A DNA stretch of 42,230 nucleotides from Acidobacteria bacterium UBA2994. Lineage in GTDB: Bacteria; Acidobacteriota; Vicinamibacteria; Vicinamibacterales; UBA8438. The notes beneath the pieces were generated by a model, which was not told the origin of the DNA, did not search any database, and saw only the letters and a program-made list of their open reading frames with translations. The translations under genes and the position numbers were made by a program. Location of the stretch: positions 1 through 42,230 of the forward strand of contig DEAA01000051.1 of NCBI GenBank assembly GCA_002346545.1, in the 5' to 3' direction. Of this stretch, positions 8,029-15,886 are shown piece by piece (the first letter of the stretch is position 1; each line of letters starts with the position of its first letter).

Positions 8029-10665
8029 GTGCGGACGTGGCTGATCTCGATGCAGGAACGCACAGAACTCCTGGTGGTCGCGCTCGTGACAGCGGCGACG
8101 TTCGTCGCCCTTGCGGCGCCGGATCTGGGGATAGGTCTCGCCAGCGACCTGCCCTTCTCACCCGGTGACCCGGCTGCCGAGCAGCTCTCCAGGCCGGTGC
8201 TGGGTGCGCCGGATGGAGCCGGCTGGCTGGGTACGACCCTACTGTCGCGCCTGGCGCTCGTGGTGCCGGCCGGGACCGAGGCCCAGCGCCTGGGGGCGCT
8301 TGCGCTGCTGGCCGGGGTGCTGGGAGTGGCGTTGACCTTCCTGCTCTTCCGTCGCTTGGGACTCGCGCACGTGACCGCCGCCGCGGCGGCACTGGTGGCG
8401 GCGACCGGTGGTACCACTCTGTCGCTCGTGACGACCGGTAGTGTCGATGCGCTGCTTCTCCCCTGTCTGCCAGGCCTGCTCCTGCTCGGCACTGTCATGC
8501 CACCCACGCGGAGGTGGGCGGCGCTGGCGGCGCCGGCCGCCGTCGCCGCGCTGACCGTCGGCAGCTATCCGGCGCTGGCTCCCGTGGCGGGATGCGCGGC
8601 ATTTTCGCTATGGCGTCTGGAGGGTGCCGCCCGCCGGCCGGCGTGGGCGGTACTGGCCGGTGCCGGATTGGGCTTGCTTCATCGGTTCGTCGCCGCCGGG
8701 CTGTCGGTACCGGAGGGAGGCACCCTTCCGGTCTTCGGGGTCGCCCGCGGCATGCCGGCGGTCGAGGCCCTCGCCGCCGTGGTGGCCGGGGAATTCGGCT
8801 TCCTGGGAGCATTGCTGCTGCTGATCGGAGTTGGGGCCCTCTGGAAGGGAGACCGGCGCCCGTTGGCCGTGCTTTGGGTGCTTGCGGCGCTGATGCCGGT
8901 GCTCTGGGTGTCAGCCGTCCCGGCGGAGGCGGAACGCGTGCGAGCTCTGATGTCCTGGCTGGTGGTCGGGGTCGGCCTCGACTGGCTCTGGCGGACGAGC
9001 GCCAGCGCGGGCGGACGTGCCGGGGTGGTCGCCCTTGGCCTGGGGCTGGCCGGAACCGGTCTGGCGGACCACCTGGCGGGCAGCACCTGGGAGCGACGTC
9101 TCGCCACGCCGGACGTGTCCGAGCGTCTTCGGCGAACGCTGTCGACCGAGGCGGGGCTCGTGGCGGAGCGTCCGTTGCTCGATCGGGCGCTGGCGCTGGG
9201 CGGCCTGGCGCGGCGTCGACTGGCGCTCGATCCTCCCGCGCTTCGGGCGCGGCTCGAGCGCGTCCAGCCGACCTATGCGTTGTCGGAGGCGCGCGCGACC
9301 CTGGCCGCTCGTGGTCTGCAGTTCGAGTCTATCGACCCGCTCCCACAGACTACGTCGTTCGAGCGGGTGCTGCGGGCGCTGCCTCGTCGTACGGTCGTGG
9401 CGGTTGCGTTGGGACCGGACTCGGGCGTGAGCGGGGCCGCGCTACGGACCCTTGGCGTGGGATCGGCCGCGCCCGGGACACCCTTTCGGGTCGTGGTTGG
9501 AGTGGCCGGGCTTGCCGGTGAGGCGGTGCGCGTGGGGGGCGAGGGCGAGGTCACCGTGACGGTTGACGTTGGCCAGGATGTCGGAACCTTTCCGGTCCGG
9601 GCGGCAGCTGGGCTAGCCGCCTCGAGTGGGCCTGATGGGGTCGAGGTCTCAGTCAATGGCGAGGTCATGGCGGCGACTGGCTCCGGTCTGGCCTTGGTCG
9701 CCGTGGCGCCTGATGGCGCGGTGCGATATCGCTTTGGCGGTGCCCCCGACCACGTTGTTGTCCCGCCGGTGTCAGCGATCGCCGGACTGGGGCGACTCGT
9801 CGGCGCCGAGGCGTGCGTCCCGCTTCCTTCTGGCGACTGGGTTGACATCTCGTCGGCGGCTCGGTCCGGTGCAGTCGGTATGTTGTTGCCGTCCCCCGGG
9901 ACCGGAGCCCTCACGCTGTATGTCACCACGCGGAGTCGGGTGTCTGGTGGAGCCACGCGGCGAGTGTCGGACGCGGTCTATCGACCTGAAGATGAGGGGG
10001 ATCGCCGCCAGCTTGATCCGCTGCTTGGCCGGGATGCCCCCCCTTTTGTCGACGACCTGCTCGCGGCGCCGTTCGTGCGGCGCGTGGTAGCCGACACAGT
10101 CGGTCCCCACGTGTTGACGCTTGGCGAGGTTCCGGGTTACGCGGTCGCCCATTGGGGCGGAGGCGTCCCCGGCGAGAGCCTAGAGATCTGCGGTGCTCTC
10201 TGGGGGCCACGGCGGCTGGATCGGGGTGATACTGGGTCTTGGTCGGTGCCACTGGAGGAGGTGGCAACCCGAGGGTGGGGGTGGCATGACCTCGAGCGCG
10301 ACGGCGCCGGTCCGTTTCGCTGGACCCGCGGCACCGAAGCCGGAGTCCTCGTCCAGCTGGTGAGCCCCAGCCCGCTGACGGTGGAGCTGCGGGCGACCGC
10401 TGCGGTCACTAATCTGACAGGGAAGTCGGTCACGGTCGAGCTGTCCGTCAATGGTGTCCCCGTCGGGGAGTATGGGATGGAAGGTGGTGAGGGCGTCTAT
10501 CGCTGGGAGGTGCCGATTACGCGTTGGCGGGTCGGTATGAACCACTTGACTTGGCAACTCTCCGCCGCGGCCAGGCCGGCCGCACTGGGTGTCAGCGATG
10601 ATCAGCGGGATCTGGGCATCTCGGTACGGGCACTGCGGCTGACGCCGCAAGGTGGGAGCCGATGA
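8029..10665 (+). CDS. Large membrane protein, GT-C-like N-terminus with long beta-rich C-terminal region
   Basis: The first 320 or so residues of 878 are strongly hydrophobic (about nine helices), with a GTTLLSRLALVVPAGTEAQR loop and LGALALLAGVLGVALTFLLF resembling DUF2723/GT-C mannosyltransferase-like proteins. The remaining 540 residues are soluble and rich in Val, Gly and Thr. One stretch (GVEVSVNGEVMAATGSG then LALVAVAPDG) resembles an interleukin-like EMT-inducer (ILEI) domain; the final 100 residues (TGKSVTVELSVNG) look like a carbohydrate-binding beta-sandwich. GTG at 8029 is given as the start; ATG at 8050 is equally possible and sits just before the first helix. The stop overlaps the exonuclease ATG by four bases. 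A role in transferring or handling surface sugars is plausible; the C-terminal domains are tentative. Confidence 0.75.
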   Translation: MRTWLISMQERTELLVVALVTAATFVALAAPDLGIGLASDLPFSPGDPAAEQLSRPVLGAPDGAGWLGTTLLSRLALVVPAGTEAQRLGALALLAGVLGVALTFLLFRRLGLAHVTAAAAALVAATGGTTLSLVTTGSVDALLLPCLPGLLLLGTVMPPTRRWAALAAPAAVAALTVGSYPALAPVAGCAAFSLWRLEGAARRPAWAVLAGAGLGLLHRFVAAGLSVPEGGTLPVFGVARGMPAVEALAAVVAGEFGFLGALLLLIGVGALWKGDRRPLAVLWVLAALMPVLWVSAVPAEAERVRALMSWLVVGVGLDWLWRTSASAGGRAGVVALGLGLAGTGLADHLAGSTWERRLATPDVSERLRRTLSTEAGLVAERPLLDRALALGGLARRRLALDPPALRARLERVQPTYALSEARATLAARGLQFESIDPLPQTTSFERVLRALPRRTVVAVALGPDSGVSGAALRTLGVGSAAPGTPFRVVVGVAGLAGEAVRVGGEGEVTVTVDVGQDVGTFPVRAAAGLAASSGPDGVEVSVNGEVMAATGSGLALVAVAPDGAVRYRFGGAPDHVVVPPVSAIAGLGRLVGAEACVPLPSGDWVDISSAARSGAVGMLLPSPGTGALTLYVTTRSRVSGGATRRVSDAVYRPEDEGDRRQLDPLLGRDAPPFVDDLLAAPFVRRVVADTVGPHVLTLGEVPGYAVAHWGGGVPGESLEICGALWGPRRLDRGDTGSWSVPLEEVATRGWGWHDLERDGAGPFRWTRGTEAGVLVQLVSPSPLTVELRATAAVTNLTGKSVTVELSVNGVPVGEYGMEGGEGVYRWEVPITRWRVGMNHLTWQLSAAARPAALGVSDDQRDLGISVRALRLTPQGGSR

Positions 10666-11531
10666 ATGTCTTCCTGGTTGACGGTACCTACGAGCTCTTC
10701 CGACATTTTTTTGCCATGCCTTCGGCCAAGGACGCTGAGGACCGGGAGGTCGGCGCGGTCCGAGGGGTGCTCGGTTCGCTGCTGTCGATGGTCGAAGAAG
10801 GCGCGTCACACCTGGGCGTCGCTACTGACCACGTGGTCGAGTCGTTCCGCAACCATCTGTGGGAAGGCTACAAGACGGGCGAAGGCATCGAGCCGGCGCT
10901 GGCCGAGCAGTTCCATCCACTCGAAGCGGCACTTGAGGCGCTCGGCGTGTGCGTCTGGCCGATGATTGAGTTCGAGGCCGACGACGCCCTCGCGTCAGCC
11001 GCAGCGAAGGCCCACGATGACCCACAGGTCGAACAGGTGTTCATCTGCACTCCGGACAAGGATCTGGCGCAATGCGTGCGAGGACGGCGCGTGGTCCAGT
11101 TCGACCGACGCGCCGGGGTGATGCGGGACGCCGATGGGATCCGGGCGAAATTCGGTGTCTCCCCCGAGTCGATTCCCGACTATCTGGCGCTGGTTGGTGA
11201 CACCGCTGACGGTTTTCCTGGTCTCAAGGGATGGGGCGCAAAGTCGGCCGCACGGGTGCTGGCCCGGTACGAACGGCTCGAGGCGATTCCGGACGCGGCT
11301 TCAGCGTGGGACGTCGACGTGCGCGGTGCCGGACGTCTGGCTACCGAGCTTGCCGGCCATCGCGATCAGGCCGATCTGTTTCGCGACCTGGCGACCCTGC
11401 GAACCGATGCCCCAGTGTACGAGTCGCTCGACGAACTTCGGTGGCGAGGGCCTCACCCCGCCTTCTTCGAGTATTGTGCCCGGCTGAACGCCCCGGGGCT
11501 ACTGAAGCGGGCTCAGGCGCTGGCCCCCTAA
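10662..11531 (+). CDS. Stand-alone 5'-3' exonuclease (FEN/Pol I N-terminal type)
   Basis: The 289-residue protein matches the 5'-3' exonuclease domain of DNA polymerase I but without any polymerase. The metal-binding acidic residues expected for the family are visible in FLVDGTYELF (D7), EFEADDALAS, CTPDKDLAQ and LVGDTADGFPG; the helix-3-turn-helix follows as GLKGWGAKSAARVLARY. The FRNHLWEGYKTG segment corresponds to the FRxxxxxxYKxNR arch region. Such enzymes remove RNA primers and flaps in repair. The ATG overlaps the stop of the membrane protein (ATGA), so the two are probably translated together, although no functional link is obvious. Length and motifs suggest an intact, active enzyme. 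Confidence 0.9.
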   Translation: MNVFLVDGTYELFRHFFAMPSAKDAEDREVGAVRGVLGSLLSMVEEGASHLGVATDHVVESFRNHLWEGYKTGEGIEPALAEQFHPLEAALEALGVCVWPMIEFEADDALASAAAKAHDDPQVEQVFICTPDKDLAQCVRGRRVVQFDRRAGVMRDADGIRAKFGVSPESIPDYLALVGDTADGFPGLKGWGAKSAARVLARYERLEAIPDAASAWDVDVRGAGRLATELAGHRDQADLFRDLATLRTDAPVYESLDELRWRGPHPAFFEYCARLNAPGLLKRAQALAP

Positions 11532-11628
11532 GTGCGGTTCCCCCGACCGGCGCCTGGACAGAGACTTCCCTCGGACAATGCGCGCCGAGCCAGGCGGTAG
11601 CAGGTCAAACTCCGTAGTATTCTGGACA

Positions 11629-11742
11629 ATGATGATCACCCACCTCGGGGACTCGCCGGCCAACGGCGCCCTAATGAGCGAGATCACCGAGATTTCCGAG
11701 GAGATGCTCGAGCGCCTGCGAGCGCTCGGCTACGTCGGCTAG
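11629..11742 (+). pseudogene. Short ORF, probable C-terminal tail of a sulfatase/phosphodiesterase
   Basis: A 37-codon frame from ATG at 11629 ends with EISEEMLERLRALGYVG. Arylsulfatases and alkaline-phosphatase-superfamily proteins of related bacteria often end in a helix of the form EExxxRLxxLGYx, so this is most likely the last exon-like scrap of a lost sulfatase gene. The rest of the family is absent. A genuine short peptide cannot be excluded because the frame has its own ATG, but no clear ribosome-binding site precedes it. Confidence 0.45.
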
Positions 11743-11749
11743 CGCTCCG

Positions 11750-13060
11750 GTGCTCGTTTCGCCGGCGTGTCCTGGCCGCACGCCCAACAAAGTCCAGATG
11801 TCCCCACGTCGACTACCGCCATGGGCCCGGAAGCTGCTTGACCGTTACCCCGGTTCCGTGCCACCCACGACCGACCAGCCGCTGCCGGTCTGGCTTGAGG
11901 ACGAGCTTGCTCAGGTCCCTTTGTGGGCCCGCATCCGGGGCACGGATGACGTCCGGCAGCGTCATCCGTACCTCCTGATCGAGGACGTTCGATCGCAGCC
12001 TGATCTGATGCGTCAGGTACTCGACCTCCGGCCGGCGTTGGCCGATCTGGCTCACCGCCTCGTGGACCAGGGTACCCGGCACCTGGTGTTCACCGGCTGT
12101 GGGTCGGCGTTCCACGCGTCCCAGTTCGCGGCCTTCCTGTTCCGACAGTGGACACCCTGGACGACCGAGTGCTACGAGTCCCTAGAGTTCACCAGCCACT
12201 GGACACCCTCGCACGAGCCGACTGCACTCATTGCCCAGTCGGCGACGGGTTTTACTGCCGAGACACTCGACGCGGCCGCGCATGCGACCCACCACGGTTT
12301 GTTGACGGCGGCGTTGACCAACAGCTCCGACAGTGCGATCGAAGAGCTGTGTCACGAGTGCGTCGCGTTCCCCACCGGGCAACGGAGCGGTCCGGCGGTC
12401 TCGGTGCTCACGACCCGGTTGATGATGCTCTACCTGCTGGCGCTCGAGGTTGGTATCACCACCGGGCGACTCCACGCCCGCGAGGCTGACGAATTGAGCT
12501 TGGCCCTGGCGCATCTCCCGGATGCGGCGGCCGAGTTCCTCCAGGAGGAGGATCTGAACATTTCCCAGATCGCCAACGAGCTAAAGGACCAGGAGGCGCT
12601 GCTGTTCGTGGGAGGCGGTCCGAACTGGTTCTCGGCCCGGGAAGGTGCGCTCAAGGTCGAGGAACAGTCCTGCCTGCTGTCCAAGGCGTATCGCCCCGCC
12701 GAGTTCCTCCACTGCGCCATACCGGTGATCGCGGAAACTGTGGGCACGGTCATCATCGGCGCCGAGGGACGTTCCTACGCGCGCTCCCACGACGCCGTGC
12801 GGACCAGCCTAGCCGCCGGTGCGCCCTGTCTGGCGCTAGTGGTTGAGGGCGATGGCACGATTGCGCCGGCGGCGAACTTCGTCATTGCATTGCCAGATCC
12901 GCTCGACGAACTGTTGATGCCGTCGCTGGCCACGATTGCCTTTCAGCTGCTGGGGTACTATCTCGGCGCGCAGCGAGGACACAATCCGGACGCGCTGCGC
13001 ACCGATGATCTGGCTCATGCGCGAGCCTGGTTGACGGCGTTTCCGTTCGGTACCCATTAA
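11750..13060 (+). CDS. SIS-domain sugar-phosphate isomerase/deaminase-like protein
   Basis: The 436-residue protein contains two SIS (sugar isomerase) domains, like the isomerase half of GlmS or AgaS-type proteins. The first includes HLVFTGCGSAFHASQFAAF and ALIAQSATGFTAETL, corresponding to the phosphate-binding Ser/Thr loops; the second includes LLFVGGGPNWFSAREGALK, matching the GRGxxxxxAxEGALKLKE motif of GlmS/AgaS, then AEFLHCAIPVI. There is no glutaminase domain, so ammonia would not come from glutamine. It probably isomerises or deaminates a phosphorylated amino sugar in the cytosol; the substrate is unknown. The start may be GTG 11750 or, more naturally, ATG 11798 (MSPRRLPPWARKL). It stands upstream of a small membrane peptide and a lipoprotein phosphodiesterase. 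Confidence 0.85.
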   Translation: MLVSPACPGRTPNKVQMSPRRLPPWARKLLDRYPGSVPPTTDQPLPVWLEDELAQVPLWARIRGTDDVRQRHPYLLIEDVRSQPDLMRQVLDLRPALADLAHRLVDQGTRHLVFTGCGSAFHASQFAAFLFRQWTPWTTECYESLEFTSHWTPSHEPTALIAQSATGFTAETLDAAAHATHHGLLTAALTNSSDSAIEELCHECVAFPTGQRSGPAVSVLTTRLMMLYLLALEVGITTGRLHAREADELSLALAHLPDAAAEFLQEEDLNISQIANELKDQEALLFVGGGPNWFSAREGALKVEEQSCLLSKAYRPAEFLHCAIPVIAETVGTVIIGAEGRSYARSHDAVRTSLAAGAPCLALVVEGDGTIAPAANFVIALPDPLDELLMPSLATIAFQLLGYYLGAQRGHNPDALRTDDLAHARAWLTAFPFGTH

Positions 13061-13110
13061 CTCGAGGCCGTGGGAGCCGCTTGTAGCAGACGCGGCCGGC
13101 TAGGACCGGC

Positions 13111-13116
13111 TATAAT
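13111..13116 (+). promoter_or_regulatory. Candidate -10 element TATAAT
   Basis: A perfect TATAAT stands out in GC-rich DNA about 50 bases before the 34-codon ORF. The expected -35 position (about 13088-13093) has no good match to TTGACA, so this may be an activator-dependent promoter or chance. It would drive the small membrane peptide and the phosphodiesterase lipoprotein. Confidence 0.4.
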
Positions 13117-13166
13117 CCCCGGGGTTTGTCTGGCGTCCGTGACCGGCGCCGAGAAGGAGAAGAGCA

Positions 13167-13271
13167 ATGCCCGCGCCACCGACCATAGCCACGGTGATGT
13201 TTATCGCCGGCGCCGTGATCCCGTTCACCGTGATCGTCGTGTGCGCCGTGATCGGTCTGATCAAGCGCTGA
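13167..13271 (+). CDS. 34-residue single-helix membrane peptide
   Basis: ATG at 13167 is preceded by a purine-rich GAGAAGGAGAAGAGCA ribosome-binding site, one of the strongest in the window. The product starts MPAPPTIATVMFIAGAVIPF and continues with TVIVVCAVIGLIKR: one long hydrophobic helix of about 25 residues with a short polar N-terminus and a positively charged C-terminal Lys-Arg, predicting an inner-membrane protein with the C-terminus inside. I know no family for it. The stop lies 43 bases before the phosphodiesterase lipoprotein gene, and a candidate TATAAT lies upstream, so the two probably form an operon. The ribosome-binding site and the helix make it likely to be a real gene. Confidence 0.65.
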   Translation: MPAPPTIATVMFIAGAVIPFTVIVVCAVIGLIKR

Positions 13272-13314
13272 ACGGTCCTTTCCTTCCCCGGGACGCTGCT
13301 GGAGAGGGCGAGCC

Positions 13315-14829
13315 ATGAGACGTTTGACCTCGGCCGCCGTGCTCCTGCTGGCGGCCATGCTCGCTGGCTGCGGCGAGTCCAGCCCTTCGAGCAACGCCCC
13401 CCGACGCCTCGATCTCGTCATCATCCTGGACGGACTGCGGCCTGATTACATCGGTCAGGCCATGCCGACTCTGACCGCCCTCGGGCGGCGCGGGGTTGTG
13501 ATGCGGAGTCATCACGCCGTGTACCCGACGGTGACCCGGGTGAACGCCGCCTCGCTGTCAACCGGAGCCTATCCCCAGCGTCACGGTTTGCTCGGCAACG
13601 CCGTCTACTTCCCCGCAGTGGACGACACTGCCTTCCTCGACACTAGCGACCGCGGCAATTTGTTGCGAATCGAGGCCGCAGGCGAGCCGCTGTTGACAGC
13701 TACTACGCTGGGTGAGGTGCTGACGGGGGGCGGTGCCCGGCTGCTCGTGGCAAGCGCCGGCTCGGCGGGGTCGTCGTATCTGCTAAGCCACACGCCGGAA
13801 GGTGGCGCAATCATTCACTACGACTACGCCCGCCCGGCTTCACTCCATGCGCAGGCACTCGAGGTAGTTGGACCGGTGCCGGAGGCGGATGCGCCCAACT
13901 GGCGCCGTAACCGTTGGGTGGTCGACGCCTTTCTGGATGTCGCGATGGGAGAGGTTGACCCCGATGTTGTGATGCTCTGGCTGAGCGATCCCGACACGAC
14001 CGCTCACCGTCACGGCATCGGACATCAGCTCACCAGCGAGGCTCTGTTCTATCTGGACGCCGAGCTCGATCGCATCCAGGCCCGGCTGTCGGCGGAGGGA
14101 CGGCTCGACACGACAAACATCTGGGTAACGTCCGATCACGGGTTTTCCGAGCACACCGGCGCCGTGGATCTCGACGCGCTGCTTGCGCCCTTCCAGGGAG
14201 TGCTCGACGATGGGACTCCACGCATCGTGTCCGGGGCGGGCGCGGTCTATGTCCGCGACGGAGACGACGCGACCGTACGGGAGATTGTCGATGTTCTGCA
14301 GAGGACTGAAGGCGTCGGGGCTCTGTTCACCGCGCCAGTGACCCCGGGTGACGACGCGGGCGCCATGCCAGGCACCCTGTCGTTCGATGTCGCCCGCTGG
14401 GGCCATCCGCGGGCGGCACAGGTGCTCTACTCTGCGGATTGGACCAACCAGCCCGGAGCCTACGGGTTTCCCGGGACGTCCGCGCAGGGGGGCGTGGCTG
14501 GCCATGGCACGACGAGTCCCTTTGACATTCACAACCCGCTGGTGGCGGCTGGGCCAGACCTGAAGAGCGGCGTCATCGTGGATGTGCCGAGCAGTAACGT
14601 CGATCTCGCGCCAACGCTACTGCATCTCCGGGGCATCGAGGCTCCGGTAAGCATGGACGGTCGCGTGTTGCTCGAAGCGCTTGACGCCGGGCCCGATCCG
14701 GAGATGGTGGCCGTCGATGTCACCCAGGTGCGGATGTCGCGCGAGGACGGCGCCTACGCGGTCACTGCGGCGACCTCTTCGGTCGACGACGCGACCTACC
14801 TTGACTTCACGGTTGTAGAACGGCCGTGA
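13315..14829 (+). CDS. Lipoprotein type I phosphodiesterase/nucleotide pyrophosphatase
   Basis: The protein (504 residues) begins with a lipoprotein signal ending in the lipobox LAGC (Cys19), so it is anchored in the envelope outside the cytoplasm. It then follows the alkaline-phosphatase superfamily, nucleotide-pyrophosphatase branch: metal-binding Asp39 in ILDGLRPDY, the catalytic Thr region YPTVTRVNAASLSTGAYP (probably T74), DPDTTAHRHG, and TSDHGFSEHTG with further Asp/His metal ligands. GHGTTSPFDIHNPLVAAG carries the last His. All expected ligands seem present, so it should be an active two-zinc hydrolase of phosphodiesters such as nucleotide sugars or lipid head groups. The start has GGAGAGG well spaced upstream. 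It follows a small membrane peptide. Confidence 0.88.
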   Translation: MRRLTSAAVLLLAAMLAGCGESSPSSNAPRRLDLVIILDGLRPDYIGQAMPTLTALGRRGVVMRSHHAVYPTVTRVNAASLSTGAYPQRHGLLGNAVYFPAVDDTAFLDTSDRGNLLRIEAAGEPLLTATTLGEVLTGGGARLLVASAGSAGSSYLLSHTPEGGAIIHYDYARPASLHAQALEVVGPVPEADAPNWRRNRWVVDAFLDVAMGEVDPDVVMLWLSDPDTTAHRHGIGHQLTSEALFYLDAELDRIQARLSAEGRLDTTNIWVTSDHGFSEHTGAVDLDALLAPFQGVLDDGTPRIVSGAGAVYVRDGDDATVREIVDVLQRTEGVGALFTAPVTPGDDAGAMPGTLSFDVARWGHPRAAQVLYSADWTNQPGAYGFPGTSAQGGVAGHGTTSPFDIHNPLVAAGPDLKSGVIVDVPSSNVDLAPTLLHLRGIEAPVSMDGRVLLEALDAGPDPEMVAVDVTQVRMSREDGAYAVTAATSSVDDATYLDFTVVERP

Positions 14830-14898
14830 TCGTAGAGGCGTGCGGTCGGGACCGGCGGTAGTCCGGAACCAACTCCGGCGCCTGATGTCCGCTGACCG

Positions 14899-15783
14899 CT
14901 ACTTGCCTTGCACCACCTCGTTGCTGAGTACACCGACACCCACCACCTCGACCTCGTAGGTGTCGCCAGCGTTCATCGCCTGGGTCGTGCCCATGGTGCC
15001 GGACCAGATCAGGTCGCCAGGCTCGAGGGTTACGTAGCGCGAGATGTAGCTCAGCATGTGGGCCATGTTGAAGATGAGGTCGCTGCTGTTGCCGCGTTGA
15101 CGCTCCTCGCCGTTGAGGCGTCCGACGATTTCCAGGTCCGTCCGGTCGAGGCCAGAGACGAGGACGGGTCCAACCGCGTTGAAGCTGCGCGAGCCCTTGG
15201 CGCGCACCCACTGGATGTCGTTGGCCTGCCATACCCGCTCGCTGACATCGTTGCCGGCGGTGACACCGAAGATGTAGTCGACCGCCTCTTCGAGCGGCAC
15301 GTTCTCGGCCCGCTTACCGACCACCGAGACGAGTTCCGCCTCGTAATGCAGGTCGGTCGACTCGGCAGGACGGACGATCGGGTCCTCGGGCCCCACGATC
15401 GAGTTGGCCGGGACGATGAACATGCCGGGCTCTTCGGCTGGTTCACCGGTGATGTGACTGTGGAAGTTGAACGCCGTCATCAGGACCAGCTTCGGGTCGA
15501 CCGGCGCTTCTAGTCTCACGTCGGCGCGCTGAACCTCCACACCGGTCAAGGACGGCTCGAGATACGGCGCGTCGGTCAGCTGGCGAATGGTCTCGCCCTC
15601 GAGGACCCCCCACGACGTTTCCCCACCCTGGGAGTAGCGGACGAACTGCCCCGAGCTGGTGTCTATCGGGGTTTGGGCGGGCTGCGCCGACTCGATTGGT
15701 TCGGATGACGGGGGGGGGGCGCCACAGGCAGCAAGTATGAGCGCCGACAGCAGTATGGTCGCGACGAAGGAACGGGTGCGCAT
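14899..15783 (-). CDS. Fumarylacetoacetate hydrolase-family protein with lipoprotein signal
   Basis: Residues from about 70 on match the FAH family: LMTAFNFHSHITGEP, YEAELVSVVGKRAENV with the conserved metal-binding Glu, DYIFGVTAGNDVSER with the conserved Asp, and PGDLIWSGTMGTTQ near the end. Most FAH-family enzymes cleave C-C bonds or hydrolyse/decarboxylate diketo acids in the cytosol. This one starts with a clear signal and lipobox (ILAAC, followed by GAPPPSSEP), so it appears to be an exported lipoprotein, which is unusual. The ATG at 15783 has AGGAGG eight bases upstream. A run of nine G (plus strand, about 15710-15718) falls in the linker behind the lipobox and could be a slippage site. 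The enzyme fold is sure; the substrate is unknown. Confidence 0.87.
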   Translation of the reverse strand: MRTRSFVATILLSALILAACGAPPPSSEPIESAQPAQTPIDTSSGQFVRYSQGGETSWGVLEGETIRQLTDAPYLEPSLTGVEVQRADVRLEAPVDPKLVLMTAFNFHSHITGEPAEEPGMFIVPANSIVGPEDPIVRPAESTDLHYEAELVSVVGKRAENVPLEEAVDYIFGVTAGNDVSERVWQANDIQWVRAKGSRSFNAVGPVLVSGLDRTDLEIVGRLNGEERQRGNSSDLIFNMAHMLSYISRYVTLEPGDLIWSGTMGTTQAMNAGDTYEVEVVGVGVLSNEVVQGK

Positions 15784-15886
15784 TTCGAGAGCCTCCTAGC
15801 GTCGGGATCGTACGCTCTGGTCGAGCGCGGTCGCAACCGATTTCCCGCCGCAACGCCCTGGTGGCGCAAGTAGCGTTTTTCGACAA

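Noticed and set aside
7997..8392. N-terminal extension of the minus-strand GT-C gene
   Set aside because: The 132 extra codons are Arg/Pro/Ala-rich and overlap the divergent gene; the natural start is at 7996.
8514..9521. 335-codon Gly/Arg-rich plus-strand frame inside the 878-residue membrane protein gene
   Set aside because: An alternative frame of that gene with no recognisable domain.
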